Of a stretch of DNA of 64,000 nt, positions 37,626 through 49,143 are shown piece by piece. The stretch's first letter is position 1. Every line of letters begins with the position of its first letter. A program made the translations under genes and the position numbers. Origin of the DNA: Blastobasis lacticolella (taxonomy: Eukaryota; Arthropoda; Insecta; Lepidoptera; Blastobasidae); assembly GCA_905147135.1 (NCBI GenBank), contig LR990067.1:1426001-1490000 (forward strand). Reading direction: 5' to 3'. The notes beneath the pieces were generated by a model. It ran no database searches and was not told the DNA's origin. It saw only the letters and a list, made by a program, of their open reading frames with translations.

Positions 37626-38239
37626 AGTTGGACGGAGAAATGCTGATGAAAAGAGAGAGAGGTGTTGGCACTTTAAGAATAGCACCACACCATCTCTTCC
37701 CGTGGGTATCGTAAGAGGCGACACGGCTTAATATGCCCTTTGAAGTATGGAGAGCGTGGCGACCGAATTGGTGCATAGTCTTGGGTATTAGAAAAATCTC
37801 ATTATATGAGTACGATAGCAGCCCGGACCGACATTTTAACATGGCTTTCGAATCATGGACAGCGTTGTGATCGAATAGGTACGTAGTTTGATATAGAAAA
37901 TACATCATACACTGTGAGACGTACTATTTATGCTGGCCGCTGCGGGACCGACAGTAGCATGGAAGCATTGTTTTAAATGATTTAATTAGTTACGTTTCCT
38001 TTAGCGATTATGTAACTACGAATACTACTGTGCGTGGTGTGCTGTGTAATAAATGTATTTCTTTCTTTCTTTCATATTGGTACAGCATTTGGTTGGTGCG
38101 GCATTTTTGGACTTAGGTATTAAGAGTCAAAAGGAAGATCTTCTGTAAGGTTCTGGGGCCAACAAAACTGAGGTAGAGGGGAATAATGAAGAGAGGAGCT
38201 TGTTTCTGAACCGCATAATCTGGGCGAAATAAAGTCTGC

Positions 38240-38350
38240 AACACACATAGTCAGGTTTTCCTGTTAACAAGGTCACGGAGGTCCGAAAGCAGTCGCACCA
38301 CTCAGTCGCTCAGCCAAAATCCGGGATCATGGGCACCGGGACACCAACGC
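38240..38350 (+). repeat. SINE family S1, fragment
   Basis: It contains TCAGGTTTTCCTGTTAACAA and ACCAACGCTAAGATG. Confidence 0.4.
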
Positions 38351-38719
38351 TAAGATGATTCTTATTTTTAATTTAAGTCTGCAACACTGAGTTGGCTTCG
38401 ACCATACGGAGCGGATGAGGGATTGCGCCGTAAGGAGAGCATAATCTATGGATCCACCAAGGGGACGTCCACCGTCCGGACGTCATGTCAGACCCTCAGA
38501 ATCATATTGATCGACCACACGTTCGTAATGTTTTACAGACAGCAATTCCTCTCTAACAGCTCAGAATGCCTGTTAAGTCTCCATGTAGAACAAGAGTGTG
38601 TGACACAAAAATACAAACTCACCATACAAAATTGAAAAATAACATTTGCTATGTGTTACCGGTTTCAAAACTTGCATGATACCATCTAAAAGCTAAACGA
38701 AATATAAAAACAAATACTT

Positions 38720-39245
38720 TTCACAACACACACTGGATAAATCGTTTGCCATTGATTGGCAATTGTTTTATTGGGAATGTCAACTTTGTTCTTCTTCGTT
38801 GTCAGCACGGTGTCAGTGCCAATCTTTGTTCTTCGATCGAAGAGTTTGTATTCTTTGTTTGGATCTTTTTTGTGTTTGTTGTCTTTGTCCAGGTTCTGCG
38901 ATGCCTGCATGGACTCACTACTCAGCGTGGAGGGAGAATAATCTGAATATTGATACCCAGATGCCCTGCAATCTCTGACGTGTTTTGTACATTGAAAAGA
39001 GTTCTAAGGTTCTCGAACGTCCTCTTTTTGTCATCATCATCATCCGAGCGGTCAATCCCGGCTTCAGCCAGGGTCCGCTTTCCTACTTTTTCTTCTTCAC
39101 TTTGTCTGATTTTCAGCATCCTCACGCCGTAAGCCGTTGGCTATCGCGTCCGAATCGGCCATGTTAATTCATCGCTTCTTGAGTCTCCCGCGGAACCTCT
39201 TTCCTCTCTGACTTCTTATTATATTGCTCGATCATTTGACCCCCG
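38720..39245 (-). pseudogene. Frame-broken coding-like remnant
   Basis: Four minus-strand frames follow one another without gaps, each protein-like. They are KKSERKEVPRETQEAMN, then MADSDAIANGLRREDAEN (AACATGG start context), then EKVGKRTLAEAGIDRSDDDD and RTFENLRTLFNVQNTSEIAG, then GYQYSDYSPSTLSSES and NKEYKLFDRRTKIGTDTVLT, ending at a possible donor CCA/GTGTGT. At least three frame changes are needed. It could be a decayed exon, a series of assembly indels or an upstream part of gene 1; the phases do not link it to exon 1. Confidence 0.45.
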
Positions 39246-39478
39246 TGACCTTGCTACCAGGGGAACCTGACCAGATTGAATCATGGTTACAAATTCAGTT
39301 GCCTGAATATGCAGGTTTCATCACGATGTTTTCCCTCGCCGTAAGAGCATCGGTTAGCATTCAACTAATGTACATAACTCAGAAAAGAGTCATTGGTACA
39401 TGGCCGCAGCGGGATTCGAACCCTGTACCTCTCGCTTACGAGATGGATACTCAACCGCCCGGCTTCCGACGCTCTTAT
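39228..39478 (-). repeat. SINE family S1
   Basis: Its body and tRNA-like head end in inverted GGGATTCGAACCC (box B). The SINE abuts the coding-like remnant. Confidence 0.55.
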
Positions 39479-39531
39479 TAATATGTACCTTCTTGATTAA
39501 GATAATTGTCGATTATCCTAATAGATCGATA

Positions 39532-39600
39532 TACCTGATCCATCTCGTACATCTGGCGAAGATCTAGCCATAAATCATCGTACGTCTTACACCTCATTAC
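39532..39600 (-). pseudogene. Small exon-like segment
   Basis: The minus strand reads MRCKTYDDLWLDLRQMYEMD(Q) up to a donor-like GTATAT. It is 63 codable bases next to an S2 fragment, and it would join the remnant at 38720-39245 in phase 0. No function can be named. Confidence 0.3.
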
Positions 39601-39720
39601 CAGCCCATAGGTAACGGTTCACTGCTGAACTTAAGCCTGTTCGACATTAATGGCGAATACTGCCGTAATCTCCAAGCTTGGCAGGCCGGTTGGAGATCGT
39701 AGTGTCCTAAATATAAAGCA
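39600..39720 (-). repeat. SINE-like family S2, partial
   Basis: It contains CAGCCCATAGGTAACGGTTC and CCAAGCTTGGCAGGC with GGTTGGAGATCG. Confidence 0.4.
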
Positions 39721-40022
39721 CTTAAAACATTGCGGCATGTCGAGCTAGGAGGCAGCTAGTATAAAATAGAGTCGCTGTTCGGATGCGCGGGAGAGCTGAC
39801 ATTGGCCGGACATCCTCCGTATCCGAAAGCAACTAAATTTTTTTACTACGTAAGGTTTTGTGTCAACTGTCTAGCCTCTTTGGTAGGCCCAGCCATAGTA
39901 TCGTATTCAGCCGCCTATACAAAAAAAAACGCTGACAATATTTCAATCACAGGCTGAAGCATACTCGTAGAGCTTAGTCCTCACAGAGACTCGCATGTGG
40001 TTTAGCATTTTACATGAAGTCT

Positions 40023-40135
40023 AAGGCGCTGTCCTAATTGGCAACGGTCGTGCGACGTCCGGATTTGAGATCTTTTGATGGTCGGGCGAGGTCCGTCGTA
40101 TGGTCATGGTCACACAGCCGACGTCAAGTACAACA
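40023..40135. repeat. MITE, family M2
   Basis: It has AGGCGCTGTCCTAATTGGCA at the left and a diverged right end CAACAGCG. Confidence 0.5.
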
Positions 40136-40204
40136 GCGTCGTAGTGGTCTTATCGTGGGCGTCAGGAGTAACAGTAGTTTTACATTAGTTGGGCTCTCTG
40201 CTGC

Positions 40205-40325
40205 TCGTTTTTTTTATACCACTAAGGTGGCAAACAAGCTTGCGGCCTGCCTGATGGTGCGCAGTCACCGCAGCCTATGGCCGTTTGCAATACCTGCGGC
40301 CTTAGCCAAGAGGTTGCGTTAATCT
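40205..40325 (+). repeat. SINE-like family S5
   Basis: It contains ACCACTAAGGTGGCAAACAA and GCGGCCTGCCTGATGG. Confidence 0.5.
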
Positions 40326-41307
40326 ACAATCGTTTGTGGTAGAAAAAATGTATGGGATTTGACATAAGCTACCGTTATCTGACATAACCTGTTTGTGGTA
40401 GAAATTCTTGGTCCATAGTCAATTCACGTACTTTCGGTGTATAAAGGAGGCGGATTGGCGGATGATCCAACACAATCAGAGTCAATGTAGATGTTGGTAG
40501 AAATAGTCGAACTTCGAGCTATCAATTTTCTACCATTCACGCATCACGCAAGCGGAGCTGTCAAAGATGGCTAGACCAGCAGGGCCATCACCCACGCGTT
40601 GCCGACCCCGTAAAAACCTTTTAACCCCTTTCTTAGCTTTTTGTTGTTAGCTACATGAAAATATTAGCTTTCGCTCGCGACTTCATCGACGTAAAATCCC
40701 GTTTTTGACGTTCCAGACGTGTTCCCGCAAGAAGAAAATTTAATTTCAGGATAAATTGTAGCGTATGTGCAATTCTGGGCTATAAGCTACTTTACTGCCA
40801 AATTTTATCGAAATCCGTTTAGTAGTTTTTGTGCAAAGTAGTTACAAACATCCATTACAAATATTCGAATTAATTATAATTATGGTAAGTTATCATCCGC
40901 GAAACGAGAAGGGTTGAGACAGCGTTACCAGCCTTTCAGAATAATTTTTTTTAAAGGCTCTTTTCTTCATCATTATCATCATCATCTTGGCGTCAAGCCG
41001 CTTTGGTTCAATCTTTATATTGCGTACGGCCAAGGAATGGAACACGTTGCCTGCGAGTGTTCACTGATCATTACAATCTGGATGCCTTCAAGGCTATAGT
41101 GAATAGGCTGTTCCTATAATCTGTCCAAACTGACTTGTCTTATTTGGTTAAGGAAATTTTGTATTTAAATGGATAATGTGCAGCAGTATTCGTTGAAATT
41201 CACATTTTATGCAATTTTATGTGTTTTTTTTTATATTATTCTCGTTATCTATACACAATACAGTAGCGTGATTGATACGGCAAGTCGTAATTTTGGGAAG
41301 TTTTTTT

Positions 41308-41520
41308 TTTTATGTAATACGGTAGGCAAACAGCATAGCCTCCTTCAAAGATGAAGGATATCACCAATGCGTTGCCCACCTCTATAACACGTTGCTCTGG
41401 CAGCAAAAAGGCAAATGTCCCTCCACTGCCAAAGCCACGGTTCCCCAAACCCTAACCCCATGGAGCACTGGAAACCTTACTCACCGGCAGAAACACAATA
41501 CTATTTAAAAGAGTTTGTTA
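41308..41520 (+). repeat. SINE-like family S4
   Basis: It contains TATGTAATACGGTAGGCAAA and CCATGGAGCACTGGAAACC, with an internal deletion. Confidence 0.55.
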
Positions 41521-42565
41521 CCAAATAAGACAAGTCATTTTAAAAAGATCATAGACAGGCATGCTCCATCTTCGGCCGCATCGTCACTTACCACCAGGTA
41601 AAATAGTCTAATGTAAAATAGTCTAGAGACAGATGAAAGTTCGTTTTGTATCTGAAAACATTTTTAAACTTTGTTTTTATACTCCCACACCGGATATAGG
41701 TATCTATGTTGCAAAACGTAGGTCGGTATAGGTATACAAATTGTGAATTTATATGGAATCTATGAATAAATTGGAATTTCAATTTTTGACATGGCGACGA
41801 CATTATATTTACATCTTGACATTGCAATTGTAATACTAATTGATTATATTTTAATTATTTGACATTGTACTCATAACGTTGACATTCTAATGTAATATGG
41901 ACTACTTCGTCTGATATAAATGTTTTTTTTTTTTAAATGTATCTGAACACCGGTGCGGGCATAGGCGTAGGAAGAGGGGGGGCCGGGTGGGCCGTGCCCA
42001 CCCCAGAATGGTCTGGTGCCCACCCCAGGATCGGGTGTACACTGACTTTACATTGTCGATTGACTCGGCTACTTCGGCCACGTCAGGGGCCAGGCCCCCC
42101 TGGGAAATAGCCCTAGATACGCTAATGGGTGCGGAAGCAGCTTAACACCCTTTTTGCGTTGGAGGTTAAAATAAAAATGAAAGCTTGTTATTGCAACGAA
42201 ATATTTTTATTAAATACAAATATTAAATGCTTAAATAATATATAACACCACAGCATTCCACTTAATCTACCCTATTCCTATTCAATTCATAATAGACTAG
42301 TGGACCCGGCGCGATTTCGTTCGCGTACACCTACCTTACCTCTGTCTACCCTTTTTTATCTTGCTTATGAACCTTCCTCTTGAATCACTCTATCTATAGT
42401 TGAAAACCGCATTAAAATCCGTTGCGTAGTTTAAAAGATCTAAGCATACATAGAAACATACATACCGACAGACGGCGGGAAGTGACTTTGTTTTATGCTA
42501 CATAGAGATTTTTTTATTATCATATCGTGCACGGTTAAATAGCACCCACCCCTTCGACAAGGCAG

Positions 42566-42815
42566 TCTAATCATCATCATCACAACCCATAACACTCACT
42601 GCAGGACTCCAGACGAATCCCATGAGAGGGGAGGTTGTTGCCATAATCTCCACGCTTGGCAGGCGGGTTGGAGATCGCAGTGTTGTAAATATAGAAATGG
42701 GAAACACTGCTGTCCATTTTCTTAGACCAGAACTTTTGCCTTAGCCTAGCCTTGTGCGACACCCACGTGTGTAAGGGGTTGGTGCTATTCTACTCTGCCG
42801 GACTCTACCACATGG
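42566..42815 (-). repeat. SINE-like family S2
   Basis: It runs from CATCACAACCCATAACACTC to CTACTCTGCCGGACTCTACC. Confidence 0.55.
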
Positions 42816-42939
42816 CCAGGGGAGTCATGAAAATTGTAAAAATCTGCTTAAAAAAATGGCAAAAATGGCAACCCTACAGATTCCTGGTAGTGTCACGTGG
42901 TAAGTCTTTCGCGTGAATCAACCCTCATGTTAGAGGGCT

Positions 42940-43870
42940 CAAACCCTCCCCCCTATTCCTGCTCCAAAAACCTCCCATACTCCCCCTCCAACTCCCTCAA
43001 AGCTCCCCCAGTGGCGAGTAAAGCATTCTGCCGCCTAAGATTCCCCCCCCCCTCTATTCCTGCTCCAAAAACCTCCTATACTCCCCCTCTAGCCCCCTCA
43101 AAGCGCCTCCCGCTGCCAGCAAAGCATTCTGCCGCCTAAGATTCCCCCCCCCCCCTCTCTATTCCTGCTCCAAAAACCTCCTATACTCCCCCTCTAGCCC
43201 CCTCAAAGCGCCTCCCGCTGCCAGCAAAGCATTCTGCCGCCTAAGATTCCCCCCCTCTCTATTCCTGCTCCAAAAACCTCCTATACTCCCCCTCTAGCCC
43301 CCTCAAAGCGCCTCCCGCTGCCAGCAAAGCATTCTGCCGCCTAAGATTCTCCCCTTCTCTATTCCTGCTCCAAAAACCTCCCATACTCCCCCTTCAGCTC
43401 CCTCAAAGCTCCCCTTGTGGCGAGTAAAGCATTCTGCCGCCTAAGATTCCCCCCCCCCCCCTCTATTCTTCCTCCAAAAACCTCCTATACTCCCCCTCCA
43501 GCCCCCTCAAAGCGCCTCCCGCTGCCAGCAAAGCATTCTGCCGCCTAAGATTCCCCCCCCCCCCCTCTCTATTCCTGCTCCAAAAACCTCCTATACTCCC
43601 CCTCTAGCCCCCTCAAAGCGCCTCCCGCTGCCAGCAAAGCATTCTGCCGCCTAAGATTCCCCCCCTCTCTATTCCTGCTCCAAAAACCTCCTATACTCCC
43701 CCTCTAGCCCCCTCAAAGCGCCTCCCGCTGCCAGCAAAGCATTCTGCCGCCTAAGATTCTCCCCTTCTCTATTCCTGCTCCAAAAACCTCCCATACTCCC
43801 CCTTCAGCTCCCTCAAAGCTCCCCTTGTGGCGAGTAAAGCATTCTGCCGCCTAAGATTCCCCCCCCCCCT
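42940..43870. repeat. Tandem array built from the last coding segment of the TEX9-like gene
   Basis: About nine units of 98-109 bp lie directly after the TEX9-like stop (minus-strand sense). Each matches the segment coding LRRQNALLAAGGALRGLEGE plus the end and stop. Two unit types alternate: type A has GCTGCCAGCAAAG and type B has GTGGCGAGTAAAG. The pattern repeats every four units (about 409 bp). Unit ends contain C-runs of varying length. Confidence 0.75.
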
Positions 43871-44077
43871 CTATTCTTCCTCCAAAAACCTCCTATACTC
43901 CCCCTCCAGCCCCCTCAAAGCGCCTCCCGCTGCCAGCAAAGCATTCTGCCGCCTAAGATTGGCCACCACCCTGTTTTGAGTGTGCGCGTGCGCGATCAAC
44001 GCGCGTATCTTCCGCTCGAGACGCGTCGCCGTCGCCGATTGGCTGGCGGAGAGGGTGCGCGTTGACGTCATCAGATC
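43871..44077 (-). CDS. Tex9: TEX9-like exon 7, C-terminus
   Basis: The acceptor is CTCCAATCAG; phase 0 in, 68 codons and a TAG stop. It encodes RLERKIRALIAHAHTQNRVV, then LRRQNALLAAGGALRGLEGE and ends EYRRFLEEE, matching the conserved TEX9 end in pattern. The last ~90 bp are the unit amplified in the neighbouring array. Confidence 0.7.
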   Translation of the reverse strand, partial: DLMTSTRTLSASQSATATRLERKIRALIAHAHTQNRVVANLRRQNALLAAGGALRGLEGEYRRFLEEE

Positions 44078-47000
44078 CTGATTGGAGAGGAAGAAAGGAA
44101 GATTTATTATACAAGGAAGCCAGGACACACTATTTTTACAATACTGTAACATGAAAAAAATACAGTAAAGAACACTGAGACAATTTGACACTGGGCATCC
44201 AGCGCAAGTTGGCAGCGTAAGACGCAGCATGGGGAGGCCTCCCACAAGGTGGACCGACGACCTGGTAAAAATCGCAGGTACCAGCTGGCCGCCGTAGAGA
44301 TCTCTGGCAGCCCAGCAGTGGGCGTCTTTCGGCTGATATGATGATCCACCATAAGTGGACCCTTGTCGCGAACCACAACGCTGGTTTTCAGGTAATATAT
44401 AAAATATATGACATGTATTTAAAATTAAAATTAAACTAATTGGACAATATTTGTGACGTGCATAACGGAAGGGCTTGTGTGAACTCCAGAGCCATACGGT
44501 TCCGGCTTGGAAGGATAAAAAAAAAACATCTTGGCGTTAATGTCCCGGTTGTGCTCTCGCGCAACGAGGGCCCGGGGTCCGCCTTGACCACAATCCAGGA
44601 TTTGGCAGGTCAGGTAATTACAGTGGAGCGACTGCCATCTGACCTCCATGATCCTGCTATCAACCTGACCAGATTGGATCATGGTTACACATCCAGTCGC
44701 CTGAATGTGCAGGTTCCATCACGATGTTTTCGCTCACCGTAAGAGCATCGGTTAGTATTCAACTAATGTACATAACTCAGAAAACAGTCATTGGTACATG
44801 GCCGGAGCGGGATTCGAACCCAGGACCTCTAGCTTAAGAGTCGTATACTCTAACCGCTCGGCCACCGACGCTCTTGGAAGGATAAATATTGAAATATATT
44901 ATTCTGAACTAGCGACCTGCCCGCTCGGCCGTGTGGTGTCCGGCAGAGTAGATTAGCACCAACCTCTTACACTCGTGGGTGTCGTACAAGGCGACTAATG
45001 TCTTCGAGGCAAAAGATCTAAGCGCCTCCGTAGACTGGAAAATGGGCAGCAGCGTTTTCCATTGTTATATTATAACACTGCGATCTCCAACCCGCCTGCC
45101 AAGCGTGGAGATTATGGCTATAACCTCCCTTTTTATGGGAGAGGCCCTAAGTCCTGCAGTGGACTGTTATGGGCTGTGATGATGACCTGCCCCGGCTACG
45201 CACGGGTAGTTCCTTACCTCCATCTTAACAATTATATACAATTACCACTCTGTCTAATGGTGAAAACTCCGAAAAAAAAATCCGTTGAGTAGTTTTTGAG
45301 TTTATCGCGTACAGACAGACAGATAGACGTGGCGTGGGATAGTTTAATAATTTGTTTAATACTGATGTTCCTGCCGGTGAGTAATATCTCCAGTGCTCCA
45401 TGGGGTGGAGATTTTGGGACCCGTGGCGTTGGCAGTGGAGACGCTCTGAGTTAGCGAATATATAAGGATCTGGTGGTAGGACTCTGTTAACCCTGAGGAG
45501 TCCGCCTAGGTGAGTACCACCGCCTTATCTATTTCTGCCGCCAAGCAACGATGCGTGCATTGCTGTGTTCCGGTTTGAAGGATAAGGTAGCAAGCAGAAT
45601 CAGGCAGAGGCGATCTAGGAGGCAACTGGACAGTTGACAGTAATCCTTACTTAGTATTAAATAAAGTCTATTTTGGACGCGAGGAACGTGGTCAGACGTC
45701 CGACGACTTATCATATACAACGTAAGTTTATTATATAAACCGAAGAGTATGTAGCGACATTCATCGCTATTAGAAAAACTCAACAATACTCAAATTACAA
45801 ACTCAAAGTACAAATTACGAGTACACGAACACAAGGCTGGCAAGCATCCGCACATAGATGGCGCTGACCGCCCTACATCGCGCTAGAGAAGTGTGCCAAC
45901 TTCCGCGGCGTAAATACTCCTTCCGACGATCGACTGTTGGACCCCTGGTCACGAAACTCGGAGGTGGAGAATTATTTATTTCCACCTTCCACCTTGGCAG
46001 CTACCTTCACCGCCAAAAGTATAACCAGCCGAATTGAAAGGCAGCGCTACCTTCTCATTCCTCTTGGTGACCTCCAGCTGGTGTTTCAAGTTGTCTATGG
46101 TCTCCTCCTGGGTGGCGCAGCGGGCCTCGGCGCCTGCGCACTTTGATCTGTCGACCGACATTAACATATTTTAGACTAAAGCTCCGAAAGCAAGTTTTAA
46201 TTGGAAAAGAGATAGTACTTGAGTGCGATAACAGGGAAACTATACGAGAATAAATAAATAAATAAATAAACAATCGTGGACAAATTCACACACCGCCATC
46301 TAGCCCCAAAGTAAGCAAAGCTTGTGTTATGGGTGCTAGATAACTGATAAACTACTTATATACTTTTAAATACATACTTATTATACATAGAACGCCCAGC
46401 CCCGTAACAGAAATTAAAATTCATTATTTCAATTTCTGCCCGGCCGGGAATCGAACCCGGGACCTCTTGCGTGGCAGACCGGCATGTTGACCACTAAACC
46501 ACTCAGGTCGTCTAGACTAGAATAACCTTGCCTTACCAACAGAAAAAAGTTGGAACACCCCCGACCAAGTACTGGACCGATTTTAATAAAAAACAAATTT
46601 AATGGCTTTCAATTGTAAAGAGAATTGCATCGAAATCGGTCTATCCGTTCGGGAGCTACGATGTCACATGCAGACATCTATACTTAGTCTGGCCATAAAT
46701 ACTGTTACAATTAAAAATAAACAGAATATTACATTTGAGTTTGATTCTGTCATTTTTATATGATTTTTCATTGTCTTTTCTTATTTTGGCGCCAATACAT
46801 TGTACAATATTTTGCGATAATAAAATGGAGTGGGGTGATAAAGAGAACCGAATCGCTGTGATTGCATTACATAAAGTAGGTATGGAGCCAAATGCAATTT
46901 TTAAAACTCTCCATACGCTTGGTATTAGTCAAATGTTTGTGTACCGGGCTATTAATAGGTACAATGAGACCTCCTCTGTTTGTGACAGAAAAAAGATCTG

Positions 47001-49102
47001 GCCGTCTACGTAGTGTTCGTACGAAAAAGGTGGTCATAGCCTCGTCCCAAATTTCTGTACCTTCGTAGTTTCAGAGGCATCGACGTGGAGCGCTTGCGGG
47101 CTGATGCGTGTGGTATTGACTGGTCCAGTGTGGTTGGCTCGGACTGTTTGGACGTGAAGGTTGCGGAGTTCACGGCCGCCATCACTGGTTTGTACGACAA
47201 ACATGCTCCTGTCAAGCGTGTCCGTGTAAGGCATTTACCGGCGCCATGGTTATCGGACGCTATAAAAAGGATGATGGCGAGGCGAGACAAGGCCAAGCGT
47301 CTCTATGTCAGGGATCGTAGCGAGATCAATCACTTGGTTTATAAGAAGCTTCGTAACCTTTGTGGTCGAATGTGTAGAGATGCTAAAAGGCACCATATTC
47401 ACCACTCCATAGAAGGCGTTCACGCCTCTCAGGTATGGAAGTTCCTAAAAACTCTTGGTGTTGGTAAGTCTACCACTGATTCGCCTATCTCCCTGGATCT
47501 TAATCACTTAAACGATCACTTCTCGCGAACTCCGGTCTCCTTGAATGATCCTGTTAAATCAGAAACAATAAATCATCTTCTCCGTAAACCTCGTCCTGAT
47601 TGCACTTCTTTCTCTTTTCAGTCGGTCACGGAGGGAGAAGTTAGGAGATCTCTTGAGGCTATTTCCACCAAGGCGATTGGGGATGATGGACTCAATATTC
47701 AAATGTTTTCCCTATGTTTTTCAAATGCTATCCAACAGGGATGAGCTTGTTCCCATTATTACTCATATCCTGAATTTCTCCTTTACAACAGGCTCTTTCC
47801 CATCATTATGGAAGAAAGCACTTGTCCTTCCACTGCCTAAAATATCCAACCCTTCTTCCCCGGGAGATTTCCGTCCAATATCAATACTTCCCATCCTATC
47901 CAAGGTGCTTGAGAGTTTGGTGCACAAACAGCTTTCTAGGTACCTTAGTGAGAACCATTTGCTCAGTCAGTGCCAATCGGGCTTTCGTCCTGGCTGCAGT
48001 ACTCTTACAGCGCTGCTAAAGGTATCGGAAGACATTCGACTGGCAATAGATAATCAGCAGCTCACCGTGTTGACTTTGTTGGACTACGGGGACGCTCTCA
48101 GTGTATCCGTTCTGACGAACGCGTGTCAGATTGGTGTGACCTCACGGCGGGAGTGCCACAGGGCGGGGTTCTATCACCGCTATTTTTATAAATGAAATTA
48201 CTCGGATCATATCGTGTCGCTACCATCTCTACGCAGACGATTTACAGATTTATTGTCACTTCAAAGTCGATGAGGTTCAGCAAGCCATTGTTTTGTTGAA
48301 CAATTATTTGAATAGGATCCGGGAGTGGGCGGGTTGTTATGGGCTTCTCGTGAACCCAGCAAAGTCTCAGGCATTAATGATCGGCACGTCACTGTTACGA
48401 GGTCGTTTGGATCTGGCCTCTTTACCGGCGATCAGTTATGACGGGACGCCCATACAACTTACACCAGATGCTAAGAATCTTGGAGTTATTTTCGATTCTC
48501 ATCTATCTTGGGCTGGTCATATAGCGCTGGTAAGTAAAAAAGTGCATTACACGTTTCGATCACTCAAGCGTCTCCAAAAATTTCTGCCTTTTGAGACTAA
48601 AATTGTCTTGGCCCAGTCGCTGCTTCTCCCTCATCTTGACTACGCTGATGTCTGTTTTCTGGACGCCACCGAGGAGCTTCTGAATAAACTGGAGCGGCTG
48701 CAGAACTTGTGCATCCGGTTCATCTTTGGTTTACGTAAGTTTGATCATGTGTCTGAATTTAGAACCCAACTGAAATGGTTGCCGATACGTCGACGCAGGG
48801 AGGCACATGTTCTCAGCACGCTGTTTAATGTTTTAAACAATCCGCGGACTCCTCAGTACCTCAGTGAGCGTTTTGAATATTTGGTGCCCAAGGATAAGCC
48901 TGTGCGTTCTGTTCGATCCTTACTTTTAAAGATACCAGCCCATACATCTAGCCGGTATGGTGGTTCATTTACTGTGCACTCCGCGCGTTTATGGAACTCC
49001 CTTCCTTATAGCATTCGGAATAGTCCATCGTTGAATGTTTTCAAAAAAAGAGTAAAAGAGCATTATCTCTCCCTTTAGTTTTCCATAGTAGGTATATATA
49101 TG

Positions 49103-49143
<41 letters not shown>

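Noticed and set aside
37477..37908. 143-codon minus-strand ORF
   Set aside because: It lies antisense to a broken RTE tail and has no motif.
42940..43870. CRISPR-like array
   Set aside because: Whole units are repeated with no unique spacers, and the units derive from the adjacent exon in a eukaryotic genome.
46435..46512. tRNA-Gly gene
   Set aside because: Boxes A and B are present, but the stems are imperfect and a SINE body follows. The same holds for the heads at 10468, 13028, 44800 and 58650.
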